The notes beneath the pieces are model-generated. The model was not told the DNA's origin, searched no databases, and was given only the letters and a program-made list of their open reading frames with translations. From the NCBI GenBank assembly GCA_023374025.1, contig SIJG01000132.1:1-64000 (forward strand): a DNA stretch of 64,000 bases, read 5' to 3'. Made by a program: the position numbers and the translations under genes. Positions 47,457 to 58,701 of the stretch are shown in pieces. The DNA comes from Heterodera schachtii. Taxonomy: Eukaryota; Nematoda; Chromadorea; Rhabditida; Heteroderidae. Positions within the stretch are counted from its first letter, which is position 1. Each line of letters begins with the position of its first letter.

Positions 47457-47694
47457 GGGCTGGCAATTTTATGTAAGAAAATTTGCAAAATATGTAAAAA
47501 AAAAAAAAAAAAAAATTCCAAAAATGTACAAAAACCCATAAATATGTAAATAAAACATTTTTTTTCTTAAAGAGTGAATTAGGCATACATAGTATATTTT
47601 CAAAAAATTTTTAATTTTCTAAAGAACTTTTTAAAAATTCTCCAAATATGTAAAAAAGGAAAATATATAAGGAATAAAATTACCAGCCCTAAAA
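47457..47694. mobile_element. hAT-like MITE with TATGTAAA repeats
   Basis: The ends TAGGGCTGGCAATTTTATG and AAATTACCAGCCCTA enclose AT-rich AATATGTAAAAA units. The flanks ATAATTAT and AAATTATG are only partly alike. A partial relative starts near 55863 (TAGGGCTGGGATTTTTATG). Confidence 0.65.
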
Positions 47695-47752
47695 TTATGA
47701 AGATACTCTGTTAATTCAAATTAAAATTTTTATTGTTATTTATTTCAAATAG

Positions 47753-47945
47753 GAACAATAATTTCGGCAATGCCACAAAGCCCGGGCGACGCTTCAAATT
47801 GAAAGTGAATTGCCAAACGGTGGAGGAACGACTCAAAAAAGTGCCGATCACAAAAATGGAATATCTCAGTACGGAATATTTCTTCTCCGCTCGGCGGGGA
47901 CCCAAGCCAATATTTTTGGAAGATTTTGAGCCCATGCATGGTTGA
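47753..47945 (+). CDS. Basic C-terminal exon of the A2 locus
   Basis: 193 bp after CAAATAG, phase 2, ending TGA; copy of 4733-4925. Encodes N-F-G-N-A-T-K-P-G-R-R-F-K-L-K-V-N-C and E-D-F-E-P-M-H-G. Family not recognised. Confidence 0.5.
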
Positions 47946-48027
47946 ATGAAAAGCACACACACACAGCACATTTGAATTTTATGTTTAAACGCTTAAAATC
48001 CAATTTTGTAAAAAACATTGTTAATGA

Positions 48028-48386
48028 TAGAGTAGCTCGCGACGGGGCCCAATCGGGAATTCCCGAACCTTCAGGCCCATTTCCCGGTTTTTGAAAAAGT
48101 AGAACCCGGCCAACGGAAGGGCCGAGACCAGTGCTGGACATAATTACGGACTACGGCCTTTTTGGACCTCCGTAATAGCGAATTATGGATCTCCGTAATT
48201 TAAAAAACGTCGTAATGACGGATTGCTTATTTCCGTTATTCAAAATCAGTTACGTCCAGCAGCCCTGGCCGAGACCAACCGGGAAAATGGCATCATTACT
48301 AAGGATTTGTGAAAATTTTCGGTTTTTCTCGGTCGCAGGTCAATGCCGGCCCGGTTTTCCCAAAAATAGCGAACCGAGCCACTCTA
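48028..48386. mobile_element. MITE carrying a second, nested MITE
   Basis: The outer element TAGAGTAGCTCGC ... CGAGCCACTCTA has weak flanking similarity. Inside it, 48129-48267 (CAGTGCTGGAC ... GTCCAGCAGCCCTG) has the perfect 8-bp duplication GCCGAGAC (48121-48128 and 48268-48275), so the inner one inserted later. The inner body uses ATTACGGA units, also seen at 15010-15150 and 27635-27765. Confidence 0.8.
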
Positions 48387-48799
48387 TTTAACAACAAGAA
48401 CATTCGAAAATTAATTGATTTAAATGATGTAATTAATGTATGCTTTGTTTCTAAATATTAATTAAAAAATATTAATCAGTTGAGATGGACTAATCAAATT
48501 ATACAAAGGTATGATTAAAAAAATATGGACAAGAAACGATCAAGGACAAAGAAAACATTAATAAATTAAATTGTTCCAACCAATTTATCCAATTCACAAA
48601 ATAATTAAACTATTAATCATTATTAATTTTATTTTTAAATATGTAAAAGAATATGATAACAAAAGCTGGGATTTTTAAAGTGCTAAAAATGCTGAAATTT
48701 CAATCTTTTTTTTCCTGTTAATTTTATTGGCGAAATATTTTTAACATGCTTCGTTTTTATCTGATTTTTTAATTTTTCAAAATAATTGATCAAATTCAT

Positions 48800-49656
48800 A
48801 TGGTTTTGGCAATGCGCTTGCAGTCAAAAACAATTGTTTTACAAAATTTGGTGTGCAAAAAGTCTTGCACTATTATTTCCTCTCTGAATTCATTCAAGAA
48901 TGCGCCAGATTGCATTGCCAGATTAATTTTAAAAGACGAGCTTTCGTTGACTTGCTTACTGGTGAAGACGCCATCAAAGCCGAAACTTGAAATTATTGGG
49001 ATCAAATTTTTCTAATTAGGCTTGAGGGGGCGGTACTTACCGTAAATACTCTAATTACCCCCCCCCCCCCCCGCCTCCCCCCCCCCCGTGTGGATAATGG
49101 GGAATCTACCGGAAGTAAAATTTTGGATTTTATAGGTGGATTATTCTTTAAATTACTCAGAAAAAACTAAAATTTTACTTCCGGTATGATCCCACTCTTT
49201 CTGAGGAAGTCGCAAAATCATTCACTCGGGGGGAGATAATTAGAGAGTATTTACGGTATGCGGGATTCCCGAATGGGGCTCCCGTTTACGGGTACTTAAT
49301 AATGTTTGGTTTTTTGATTTCTTTCTAAGAATTTTTCTTGCCTCGATTCAAAGTTGAATTTTCCATCCGCCTCTGTTTTTGAAATATTTAATCCGTGCCA
49401 TTCTCTGTCGCCCATCACTTCGGCACATTCCGTGAAATTCTTTTTCCCATTTTTTCTTAATCCTCCACCAAAACCCCGTCCAATTTTTGCATTTGGATTA
49501 CCCAATGGGCTTTGGTAGCAGACGAGAATCCTAAAAAAACATTTTTATGTTAATAATAAAAAACATTTACCGTCGGCAAGCTTTTTCAAACAGGATCAAT
49601 TTTTTTTTGTTATAACATGGTCTCCAATAAGCACCGACGGATGTCAATGAAATTAC
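48800..49656 (-). CDS. Candidate minus-strand secreted-type gene (partial exons)
   Basis: 49656-49568 reads L-T-S-V-G-A-Y-W-R-P-C-Y-N, then E-K-A-C-R. It splices at CG|GTAAAT to 49530-49296 after TTTTTTAG, restoring R-I-L-V-C-Y-Q-S-P-L-G, then N-F-T-E-C-A-E-V and a charged end. The phase fits (2). Downstream, 49015-48800 has another exon-like frame (N-E-S-S-S-F-K-I-N-L-A-M-Q-S-G). First and last exons are not found, and a TA-flanked MITE (49040-49256) lies between. Family unknown; only moderate support. Confidence 0.4.
49040..49256. mobile_element. TA-flanked MITE with long C/G runs
   Basis: Ends CCGTAAATACTCTAATTA and TAATTAGAGAGTATTTACGG between TA dinucleotides, with a long poly-C run and a TTTCTGAGGAAGTCG core. 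Confidence 0.8.
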
Positions 49657-50829
49657 TTAATTAAAATTTAAAAAATAGAAAATTGACACGAAATTTTGTT
49701 CAAATTACGGTAAAGAAGAAGGACGAATGCAAAGCATACAAAATAAAGGCGAATGGTAAAACGCATTATTAGTATGGTTAATTAGCCTTTGCTTATAACC
49801 ACAATTTTATTTTTTATTAATTTTAAATAGTTTTAAAGAGACAAATTAAAAAAAAATCATGGAACCCGAAGGGACGGATGGAGTTGAGAGAAGAATGGGC
49901 CAAATTTAATTAAATTTAATTTTTTAAATATTTTTCATTCCATTGACGAACATTAATCTCGTCTATTATGAACAGGGCAGGGCTCCCAACTCTGTGGATT
50001 TATCATCATTTCAATGCTTTTTAAGGGTGCTATGTCGTTATTTAAAAAATGATCATAAAGGGCGATATTTAAAACCAATCATAATGAAAAAGGTCATCAT
50101 TTAAAGACCACCAAATGATGATTAATTCCTCAATTTATTACAAAATTTAGCTACTGTTTTACAATCAATAAGATTAGCTCTTTAGCAATAAATTATTATT
50201 TAAAAATATAATTAAATTTTATGACCAAAATATATAATTAAATTTTATGACCAAAATATTCCTGTGTATAACTTTTACTTTGTATATTGGCATATTTGGC
50301 CTAAATTTAAAAAAAAAATCATAATTAGATTATATATTGTTTATTTCATTTAAATTTATTTAAATATTTAAAATAAAATAATTGTAAAATGTGTGGATTG
50401 ATCATCATGGGAAGTCATCATCATCAGCGCCATCAGCAGCAGAACACAGAGAAAAACATATCCATTTTTAATGTGATTTACTTTCACATTTTCGTCATTT
50501 GGATTCATTATGAAAAATACACATAAATATTCTCAATTATCCGTTAACAGAAACAGTATAAAATTTTTAATTAAAAATTAACGAAAAAATTTTCTTAAAT
50601 TTCTGAATGAAAAATTCAAAAAATAAATTCATTTTTATTATTTAATATATATATATATATATATAATTTTTTGTATCATCAGTGGTAACATTTGAATTTA
50701 CTCTTTATCAAAAAAACGCAACGCACTTTTTATGTTTTTGTTTAATTTAAAATCATGTTATGATGTTTTATTAAATTATTTTAGTTTCAATTGAACCCCC
50801 CCCCCGCCCCTGCTTTGTACTGCTTGAAA
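49657..50829. other. Upstream region of B2
   Basis: 50025-50110 carries hairpin-group end sequence (GGTGCTATGTCGTTATTTAA). 50400-50470 is the conserved CATCATCAGC block shared with B1 and C upstream DNA. A (TA)n tract lies at about 50646-50663. No exon is supported. Confidence 0.45.
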
Positions 50830-50991
50830 ATGGTTGCGCTCCGCCGAGCCCCCATCTCCTCCTACTGCTTGCCATTGCTCATCATGATCATAAATTTTTC
50901 TCCAACTGTTCAGGCATGGCAGTTGAAGCGAGCAGAAGACAATCTTTTATTGGCTTATGACCCAATCGCTGAAAATTATGTGGGTAATTAG

Positions 50992-51338
50992 CAGTGATGT
51001 TCGAGAGTCTTGGGTCTCGACTCGAGAAAAGACTCGGGTTTTTTGGTCTCGGTCTCGACTGAGAAAAGATTCAAGTTTTTGGTCTCGGTCTCGACTCGAG
51101 AAAAGACTCGAGTTTTTGGTCTCGGTCTCGACTCGAAAAAAGACTCGGTTTTTTGGTCTCGGTCTCGACGAGAGAAAAGACTCGGGTTTTTTTTGGTCTC
51201 GGTCTCGAGTCTCGGTCTTGGGCTTTTAATCTCGGTTTTTAAGACGCGAGCCCGATACTTTTTTACACCCCTCGTATTGGCTTTTTGTAAACTTAATTTT
51301 TCATATATTTTGTATTTTTTTGGCATCGAACAGCAATA
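50992..51338. mobile_element. hAT-like MITE with TCTCGGTCTCGACT repeats in B2 intron 1
   Basis: Tips CAGTGATGTTCGAG and TCGAACAGCAATA; flanks GTAATTAG and GTAACCAG (6 of 8). B1 has the left end of the same element at the same place (about 6585), so it predates the segmental duplication. Confidence 0.7.
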
Positions 51339-54300
51339 GTAACCAGACATCAGAAATTTTTTGTGCTAATTAAAAAGTTATGAACAACAAAAAAAAAACT
51401 GATTAAAAACCCCTCAAATTGGTTAATTATGGCCATATGGAGCTTTAAATTCAAATTACGAGACTGGCAAAATGAAAAAACAATCAAATGGATTTTGTAG
51501 GGCCAAATGGGCTCCAATGTGGCCACTGGCGCAGCAATTGGAGCAGTTGTTTTCTCAGTATTTGGCCCATTTGGAACGGTTTTTGGTTCCTTTGTTGGCG
51601 CGGCACTCGGCGGAGGTGCTGGATTGTTGTATACTGGTGGTAAAAACATAAACTGTGAGGTAAGAAATGGGACACGCCAGCCAATGAATTATAAAAAAAA
51701 TTAAAAAATAATAATAATTTTAAAGATTAATTAATTTTGTATAAATTTAAAAATAAATTTATATGGAATTTAGTCTTTTTAAATTAGTTTTTAAAAAAAA
51801 AAATTTTTAAAATTAAATATAATAATAATTTTATAAATTAAAAATATATTAATAATTTAAATATAATAATAATTTTATAAATTAAAAATATATATTTGAA
51901 ATTTAGTCATTTTTAATTAGCTTTTTAAATAAACTAAAAAATTAATGAGTTGTTAATAAATTTTACTCGCCACTAATTTTTGAAAAGAAACATTATATTA
52001 AAAATAAATAAACAAAAAATTTTAATCATTAAATATGTTTTATGAAATTTAGAAAAACCCTTAAAAAGGATAAATTTAATTTTTAAAAATCATGAAAAAA
52101 TATATGTAATCAAATTTTTTTGTTTTTTTAAATGTTTGGAATTTCTAAAAAAATTCCAAGTCTTCTCTAAATTCCTTAAATAGTTTTAACTTTAAAAATT
52201 CTTCTTGACTTTATTGAAGTGAGGAGACGGGAATGGCAAAAACGCAACATCATCTGAAATATTATCTATTTTACCTCATTCTACAAACAGCAGAATGATT
52301 ATATATTTTTTTAATTTAAGATTCATTTATAAGATTCTCTTGGAATATTATTATACATATAATTAATTAATTTGAATGTTATACAAATCCCCAGAAAATG
52401 TTTTTCGTATTTCAGCAAAAATGTAGCCCTAAGTTTATTGTATGTCTTCGCACCAAAAAAGCAAGTGCAGGAACATCATGCTGCGCGGAAAATTTCAAGC
52501 AGCTGTGTGTCAAAAATTTTCTTGAAGTAAAAAAGGAAAAGCATAGATTCTGGGGGGAGGGGGGGGGGGGGGGTAATTTCGTATATTTATATACAGGTAA
52601 TAAAATTATTTATTTTGTATAGCAGTATTTAATAAGAAAGAAATGGACAATAATGCGTCAGTAGAAAATGCGTTAGTTTGCTACAAAAATTTGAAATAAA
52701 GTTCTGTAGTATTAAGTATGGTGGTATAAAAATAAAATTCTAAACAAATAACGTTCTGAATTTCGAACACCGGACCTGAATTCGAACAAAATGTCTTGGT
52801 GTTTTTGATTCAAAAACGGTTTATATACATGGAAACAAACTGAAAGCTATCAATCCTTCAATAAGAGATCGATCATTTATGCCATTTTTAACCAAAAATA
52901 TTAAATTTCAAAAATATGTACTTTCTACTTTTTGTTCGAGTAGCTAATGAATCACCACCCGCTTTCTTAATTATGGATATTATCAATCCCAGCAGTTTTC
53001 AGCCCTTTAACCCTGGTGGAAATCTATACGGTCAGTAACAGCCAAATTTATTTAAGATTGAAGCGATGTTTACGACCACAACCACAACTACGACCACGAC
53101 GACTCCAACGCCAGCACCTATTATAGCCACGGTGAGTTAAAAGGAAAATTGCGAAAATGAAATTTTCCAAAATTAGGCAGCGAATCGGAGAAAAAGTTGC
53201 CATTAATGCAGTGTTTCGATCTGTTCTGATTTATCAGAAATGTTCTGATTTGGAGAGCTGATAAAATAAAAATGTTGTGATTTGTCAGAAATGTTCTGAT
53301 TTTGGGGTAGCAACCAAAATTTGTTCTGATTTCTTAAACAAACGCATATTTTTGAAATTTTGTGGCATAATGTCAATAATTTATCAAAAAAACATAAGAT
53401 TTTTGGCAAAATTTGGTCATTTTTTGGACAAAAATCTGTTAAATTGCACTAAAAATCGCAATGGCGTAATCAATGGAATTGGGCCGTTATATGTAATTAT
53501 CGCAAAAAATATATCTAATTTTGGAAATATTATTATGTAAATTTATAAAAAATAATTTAATTTATTCCGATGTTTCGCGAAAACCGCAAAATATTATTTC
53601 GCAAAAGAGACCGGGCGGGCCACATCAGTACGGTGTTCTTTGAATATTTTAAATATTTTTTTTAAAGTTGAGCCCTGGTCTGGAAAAGTCAATCTTTGTC
53701 TGTCTGGACCTCGTCGGATACTTGGACCCATCTATGACAATAATATAATTCCAATAAATTTTAATAATAAAATATTTTCTTAGTTTATTCCAAACTGGAT
53801 GGAGACATTTGGACACGGAAATGACACTAACACGAAAGTATTTTTAATTTTTATTTTAAAATACGATTTTTTAAATTAAAATAGTTTTTTTTCAAAAAAA
53901 TTTTAAGTTTTAGGGTGTAAAAATAAAAACCAAGAAAATAGGCACTAATAACTCGAAAAATAGCTTAACAACAACCAAAAAAAACTGGGTTTTCGTGCAT
54001 TTCAGACCACTGGGATCACAGGAAAGAAATAAGTAAAAATCTAAAAAAAATCGTATCCCTAGTAAGAATATTTCAAAGTGGCGGCGCTGGACTAACCGAT
54101 TTATTTTTAGGGATTTCCAATTCACGATTGTCAACGAGGACGCAAAACCACTACAAGTTATGCGAATTCGACAAACAAATGCCCTTTCGATGCAAATGGT
54201 TGCATTTTCGTCTTTTGTTATGACGGTAATGAATTTCCGAAAATTTTCATAAAAAAAAACAAAAGAAATTTGAATTAGAAAAATTTTGTTTTGGTGTTTT

Positions 54301-54342
54301 TTTATGAAACTTTGAAAATTAATTTTAAGGATGAATAAATAC

Positions 54343-54912
54343 TAGAGCTCGACCTGGACCTGGATCCAGGCCTGGATTTTTCCTGGATCCAGGTCTAGAG
54401 GTCCAGGCCATTTTTCGGCAACCTGGATTTTTCCTGGACCTGGATTTTCCTGGATTTTTGTCCAGGAAATCCAGGTCCAGGTCCAGGCAAAACAGGAAAA
54501 AACCTGGATTTTCCTGGACAAAATTTTAAAATTTATTATTTCAAGTGACCGATGTTTTTTTAAGTTTTCAAAAAAAGTTTAATAAATTTTAAAACACATT
54601 ATTATCATTAATTAGGTTATTTTTAGATGTTTCTAAGCAAATAATTAAATTTTTCAAACATTTTTTTGATTTTTAAAATGACTTTCAAAAAATCCAGGTC
54701 CAGGCCTGGATCCAGGTCTCGAGGAGCCTGGATTTTTCCTGGACCTGGATTTTCCTGGATTTTTGTCCAGGAAATCCAGGTCCAGGTCCAACATGAAATC
54801 CAGGTCCAGGTCCAACATGAAATCCAGGTCCAGGTCCAACATGAAATCCAGGTCCAGGTCCAACATGAAATCCAGGTCCAGGTCCAGGCTTTTTTCAAAA
54901 TGTCGAGCTCTA
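54343..54912. mobile_element. hAT-like MITE with CCAGGTCCAGGT repeats in B2 intron 6
   Basis: The ends TAGAGCTCGACCTGGA and TGTCGAGCTCTA carry the perfect duplication ATAAATAC (54335-54342 and 54913-54920). The subterminal arrays are CCTGGACCTGGATTTT and CCAGGTCCAACATGAAAT units; the frames across them are artefacts. Absent from B1. Confidence 0.92.
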
Positions 54913-56229
54913 ATAAATACACTTATTCGTTTTTGTTTTTTGCTTCAATTCATATATTTTAAGAATGCTGAAAATGGCCATGAAATGAAATGACCCAAAA
55001 TTGTCAAAAATAAACATTATTAAATTTTTCCAGAAGCTAGGTTTAGTAAAGATTTTCATTTTACTGTTTTCCCCAAAAATTGACTATTAATGAATAGGGC
55101 TGGCACAAATATGCAAATTCATAGTTTTTCATTAAATATTTGAAAAACCACTTTCTTATCCTATTTTTTAAATCATCTTTTACTTGGTTCAGAATTTTTT
55201 AATTTAAATTTTTGACCCTCTCGGAATTCCGATTCCCGCAAATTTTTGGGACCTCGGAATGCCATCCCTGATTTACATTTACATTTTCCGACTTAAATTA
55301 AGTGCCATTCCCTCGCAAATTGATTTCTAATTGCCGTTCATTAACAGTGCAATTTGGCAAGGAACATTTTGCCGAATGGGGCTGTAATCCGGCATCAAAT
55401 GAAGATCCTGACGTCACTTGTCGTGCCATATTCCCCAAGGAATATAAGGACGCCAAAGTTTGAGAGTGTTATTGCGCAGCGTGGCCTTTTGATGATTTTG
55501 ATGACATGGGCAACAACGAAGAGACTTTTGAAGATCATTATGATCGGCTCAAAAAATGGATAGCGAAGAATCATTAAAGGATGAGTCAGCAAGCAGTCCT
55601 TTCTAATTGTTAGCACAAGAACACATTTATCGCATCGTTTTTTCTCTAATTATCCCCTAATCTACATTAATTAATCTCTCATCAGATTCTCCAATTATCC
55701 CCCCCCCCTTCTAATGAGAAGGTTGAAAAATTATCCTCAATGGAGGATAATTAGAGAAAATACGGTATGTAAATTCTTTATTATTTCATGGGTTTAGATT
55801 CTTCTGTGATTTATGGCATCATGTAATTTTATTCATAATTTAAATTGTTTATCATTATTATTAGGGCTGGGATTTTTATGTAAGAAAAATCGCGAAATAT
55901 GTAAATAAAATATGTATAAAAAATTTTAAAAAATATACAAAAATCCCCAAATATGTAATAAAATATGTAAATTAAATTTTTAAATGGTTATTTTTTGGAA
56001 AAAAAAATTCTTCGTAAAAAGTAAAATAGGCACAAAATGCCATAAAAATTACCAAAATAGGCTTAGTTAGAATCACATTTTAGTACTTTAAACATTATTT
56101 TTAATATTTGTTTTTGAAAAAAAAAATTTTTGTTTTTTTAGAGTTATAATAATTCAAAAAAAGCTTTGTAAGTCTCACAAGATTCCATACTTTAGTCACT
56201 TTTCGCCCGTAGCCATATTTCTGTCACTT

Positions 56230-56610
56230 CCGGACTGGCTCAGTTCGGCCCCAGCACGATTCGGCCCCAGCGGCTTTTTGGCTATAACTTTTTTCAGTCA
56301 ACCAAATTCAATATTCTTGGTATCATTCGAAAGCTCTTAACATGCTCTATTAGCCTGCAAAAATTCAAAAAAATTGGTCAATTTTGAACAAATTTATGGC
56401 CAAAAAAGTTGGAAAATTTGGTTTTTTGAACTCTTCTGACCATAACTTTTTTGAACCTCAATGAAATTTTTCAGAATTTTGAAGGTTAATAGAGGACACT
56501 TAGAGCTTTCGAATGATACCAAGAATGTTGAATTTGGTTGACAGTGAAAAAAGTTATAGCCAAAAAGCCGCTGGGGCCGAATCGTGCCGGGGCCGAACTG
56601 AGCTAGACCG
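56230..56610. mobile_element. Long-hairpin element with GC-rich ends
   Basis: The arms mirror around about 56400: CTCAGTTCGGCCCCAGCACG with CGTGCCGGGGCCGAACTGAG, and GGTATCATTCGAAAGCTCTT with GAGCTTTCGAATGATACC. A half copy lies near 46050-46160. Confidence 0.85.
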
Positions 56611-57294
56611 GTCACTTCGGCATCAAACCGGAATGAGAATTTGGCATCTTTTAATTTTGAACCCCGGTTTGACGATTTATAAAATTGTCTATGTTGTTGC
56701 AGAATTATTATAAATCGCATAAATTTCAATGATCTTACCGGCGACGCCTATAGGTAGTGCCGGACAAATTTTATTAGTTTGTTTAAAAATGCTTTTAATT
56801 GCCCATTTAGCGCCCAAAATAATATGTATTTAGAAAATTAAAAATGTGCTTATTTTACGCCAGAATCTCATTTTTAACTGAGACGTAATTAATTTTTGTA
56901 AAATGTTCGATAATAGATTAGTTTTTATTGAACGACCCAACACAATTCTTTCTTAACAATTCATACAACAGAAAAACTACATTTTTGTTAAATAATAATA
57001 TACAATAAAATAAAAGGCGAAGAAAAAAAAAATGAAATTATAATCTGCGAGATTAAAATTGGATTTCATTTTAAACAAAATTCAACTCCAAATAAAAGAA
57101 TTCATTTAAATGCATGGTAAAAGTTTTGTTTTAAAGAAGTTACAAATAAAAAAAAGTAAAACCGTGACAAAACAATTGGAATATGTAAAAGGAGTGCATA
57201 ATAATGCATAAACTGACAAATGGTATGAATAGCCATGATTTTGGCTATAAAAAAGTATATTCGTGTAAATGTTTAATAACATTTAACAAAAGAA

Positions 57295-57478
57295 TAGAGT
57301 ACATAGAGCGCGACTGGGACCTGGTACTGAAAAGACGTACAAATGAGTACCATATGTCCCGGTTTTGACCGGGACGGGGAAAAGTCCCTGTTTCCCAGCC
57401 AAAAGTCCCGGTTTTTCAACACGAAAAGTCCCGGCTACGATTTTGCCCAAAATTCTCGGTCCCGCTCTACATACTCTA
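57295..57478. mobile_element. MITE of the GGGACCGGGAATTTT family
   Basis: TAGAGTACATAGAGCGCGAC ... CGCTCTACATACTCTA, with CCCGGTTTT repeats. Flanks CAAAAGAA and CAAATTAA match at 6 of 8. Confidence 0.7.
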
Positions 57479-57564
57479 CAAATTAACATGAAATTTTTAA
57501 TTTTTTTTGATGCTTGTATTAGGAGATTTGTGATTGTTCTTAAAATAAGCAATATTTATTTTTC

Positions 57565-57738
57565 TTACGGGACAAATTCTTCCAAGAATTTCGGTTCGGC
57601 TATCTCATTGTTGGCAAATTCCATGCCGAGCAACTCAATTTGCTCCGTCGGCATTTCTTTGATTCGTTCCTCCACCGTTTGGCAATTGATTTTCAATTTG
57701 AAGCGTCGTCCGGGCTTGGCATTACCAAATTTGTCCAT
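57565..57738 (-). CDS. Basic exon of the A3 locus
   Basis: Minus-strand copy of 4733-4925 with an in-frame ATG (M-D-K-F-G-N-A-K-P-G-R-R-F-K-L-K-I) and a different end (F-L-E-E-F-V-P, stop). 57 codons. The upstream AG acceptor of the other copies is not seen, so it either starts here or is a remnant. Confidence 0.45.
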   Translation of the reverse strand: MDKFGNAKPGRRFKLKINCQTVEERIKEMPTEQIELLGMEFANNEIAEPKFLEEFVP

Positions 57739-58009
57739 ACAAAAAACAAAATGTTTTTAGTTTTTTGATTTTATAATCTTTTTAGCAATTATTCTCTCAG
57801 TATTAATAATAATAAAAAATCAAACTGGTCGCATAGGTTTTTGAGCAAGCAGCTGAAAAATGGAGGAGTTTGATTGGTAACATGTTGAGTTGAAGATGAT
57901 GATGCCGTTGAGGTGGATGAGGAAGAACTAGTGATAACAATTTTACACTAACTAGGCTCAAGCGGTGGGGGTCAAATGGGCGCCAGCCTGGTTTTTGGAG
58001 TATAACTCC

Positions 58010-58320
58010 TTCCATAGTTGATCGAATTTAATAATTTTAATATTATTTCATAGCACTATATTGTACTCTTTTTGCTATGAAATTTTCAAAAATTTATTAA
58101 CCATTCAAAAAGTTATTATCAAAATGATTTGGAAAACCAGTTTTTTTAAGTTTTTTTGTCCTAAATTTTTTGAAGCTTAAACAAATTTTTAACGAAATTT
58201 CCTAGTAAAAAGAGTACATATAGTGCTATCGAATAATATTTAAAATTATTCAATTCGATCAACTATAAAAGGAGTTATTCCCCAAAAACCGGGCTGGCGC
58301 CCATTTGGTCGGCGCCCATT
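58010..58320. mobile_element. Long-hairpin element with GGCGCCC ends
   Basis: ATGGGCGCCAGCCTGGTTTT on the left is mirrored by AAAACCGGGCTGGCGCCCAT on the right, and TATTTCATAGCACTATATTG by ATATAGTGCTATCGAATAAT. Same structural group as 5080 and 56230. Confidence 0.85.
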
Positions 58321-58325
58321 CGACC

Positions 58326-58690
58326 CGGTCCGAGGCTCAAGGGCGTAGGCGGGTGGGGGGGGGGGGGCTGAGAGGGCTAAAGCCCCCCCCCCCCCCGAAA
58401 CCCAAAAAATCAGCAAGATTTTTCAAATTTTAAGCAATTTTCTTAACATATCGCACTAAATTCTCAAAAATTTTCCCGGCGGAGCCTAACGGCATCGCCG
58501 GTCCCAAATCAAAATGGCAAAAAAAAAAAAATAATTTTTTGGCAAAAAACGGCTAACAATTTTGTAAAGTACACCCCCACAAATTCGGGATTTCAAAAAA
58601 CGAAAATACACACCTAAAAATGGAATTTTTGGCTTCAGCCCGCCCCCAATCCCCCGAAGCCAAGGACCTGGCTACGTCCTTGGCCTAGGC
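58326..58690. mobile_element. Element with GGGCGTAGCCAGG-type ends and C/G runs
   Basis: Left AAGGGCGTAGGCGGG and right CCTGGCTACGTCCTTGG are inverted. It contains poly-G/poly-C runs, TACACCCCCACAAATTCGGG and the GC hairpin CGGCGGAGCCTAACGGCATC. An opposite-orientation copy spans about 60195-60585 (AAGGGCGTAGCCAGGACC). Confidence 0.65.
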
Positions 58691-58701
58691 TTACAGAATG
58701 G

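Larger units (their letters stand above)
50830..55577 (+). pseudogene. B2: seven-exon glycine-zipper/cysteine protein with a nonsense codon
   Basis: Exons 50830-50979, 51501-51659, 52416-52526, 53057-53131, 53784-53837, 54111-54225 and 55348-55577 are all phase-consistent. Exon 1: signal peptide ending F-S-P-T-V-Q-A, then W-Q-L-K-R-A-E-D-N-L-L-L-A-Y-D. Exon 2: full glycine zipper (G-A-A-I-G-A-V-V, G-P-F-G-T-V-F-G-S-F-V-G-A-A-L-G-G-G-A-G). Exon 3: C-S-P-K-F-I-V-C, S-C-C-A-E-N-F, L-C-V-K. Exon 4: Thr-rich linker. Exon 6: Cys-a (D-C-Q-R-G-R-K, C-P-F-D, G-C-I-F-V-F-C). In exon 7 the codon for Trp before the C-x-C is TGA (55461-55463); the frame stays open to the old stop, so decay is recent. The product would lack the last two cysteines and the acidic tail. 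Confidence 0.75.
55578..57564. other. Region between B2 and A3
   Basis: 55650-55768 is a TA-flanked MITE. The segmental duplication ends near 55850. Partial hAT-like ends lie near 55083 and 55863. 56230-56610 is a long hairpin element and 57295-57478 a GGGACCGGG-type MITE. No exon is seen. Confidence 0.5.

Noticed and set aside
54623..54993. Frames rich in Trp-Thr or Arg-Ser-Arg
   Set aside because: CCAGGTCCAGGT array of the MITE at 54343-54912.
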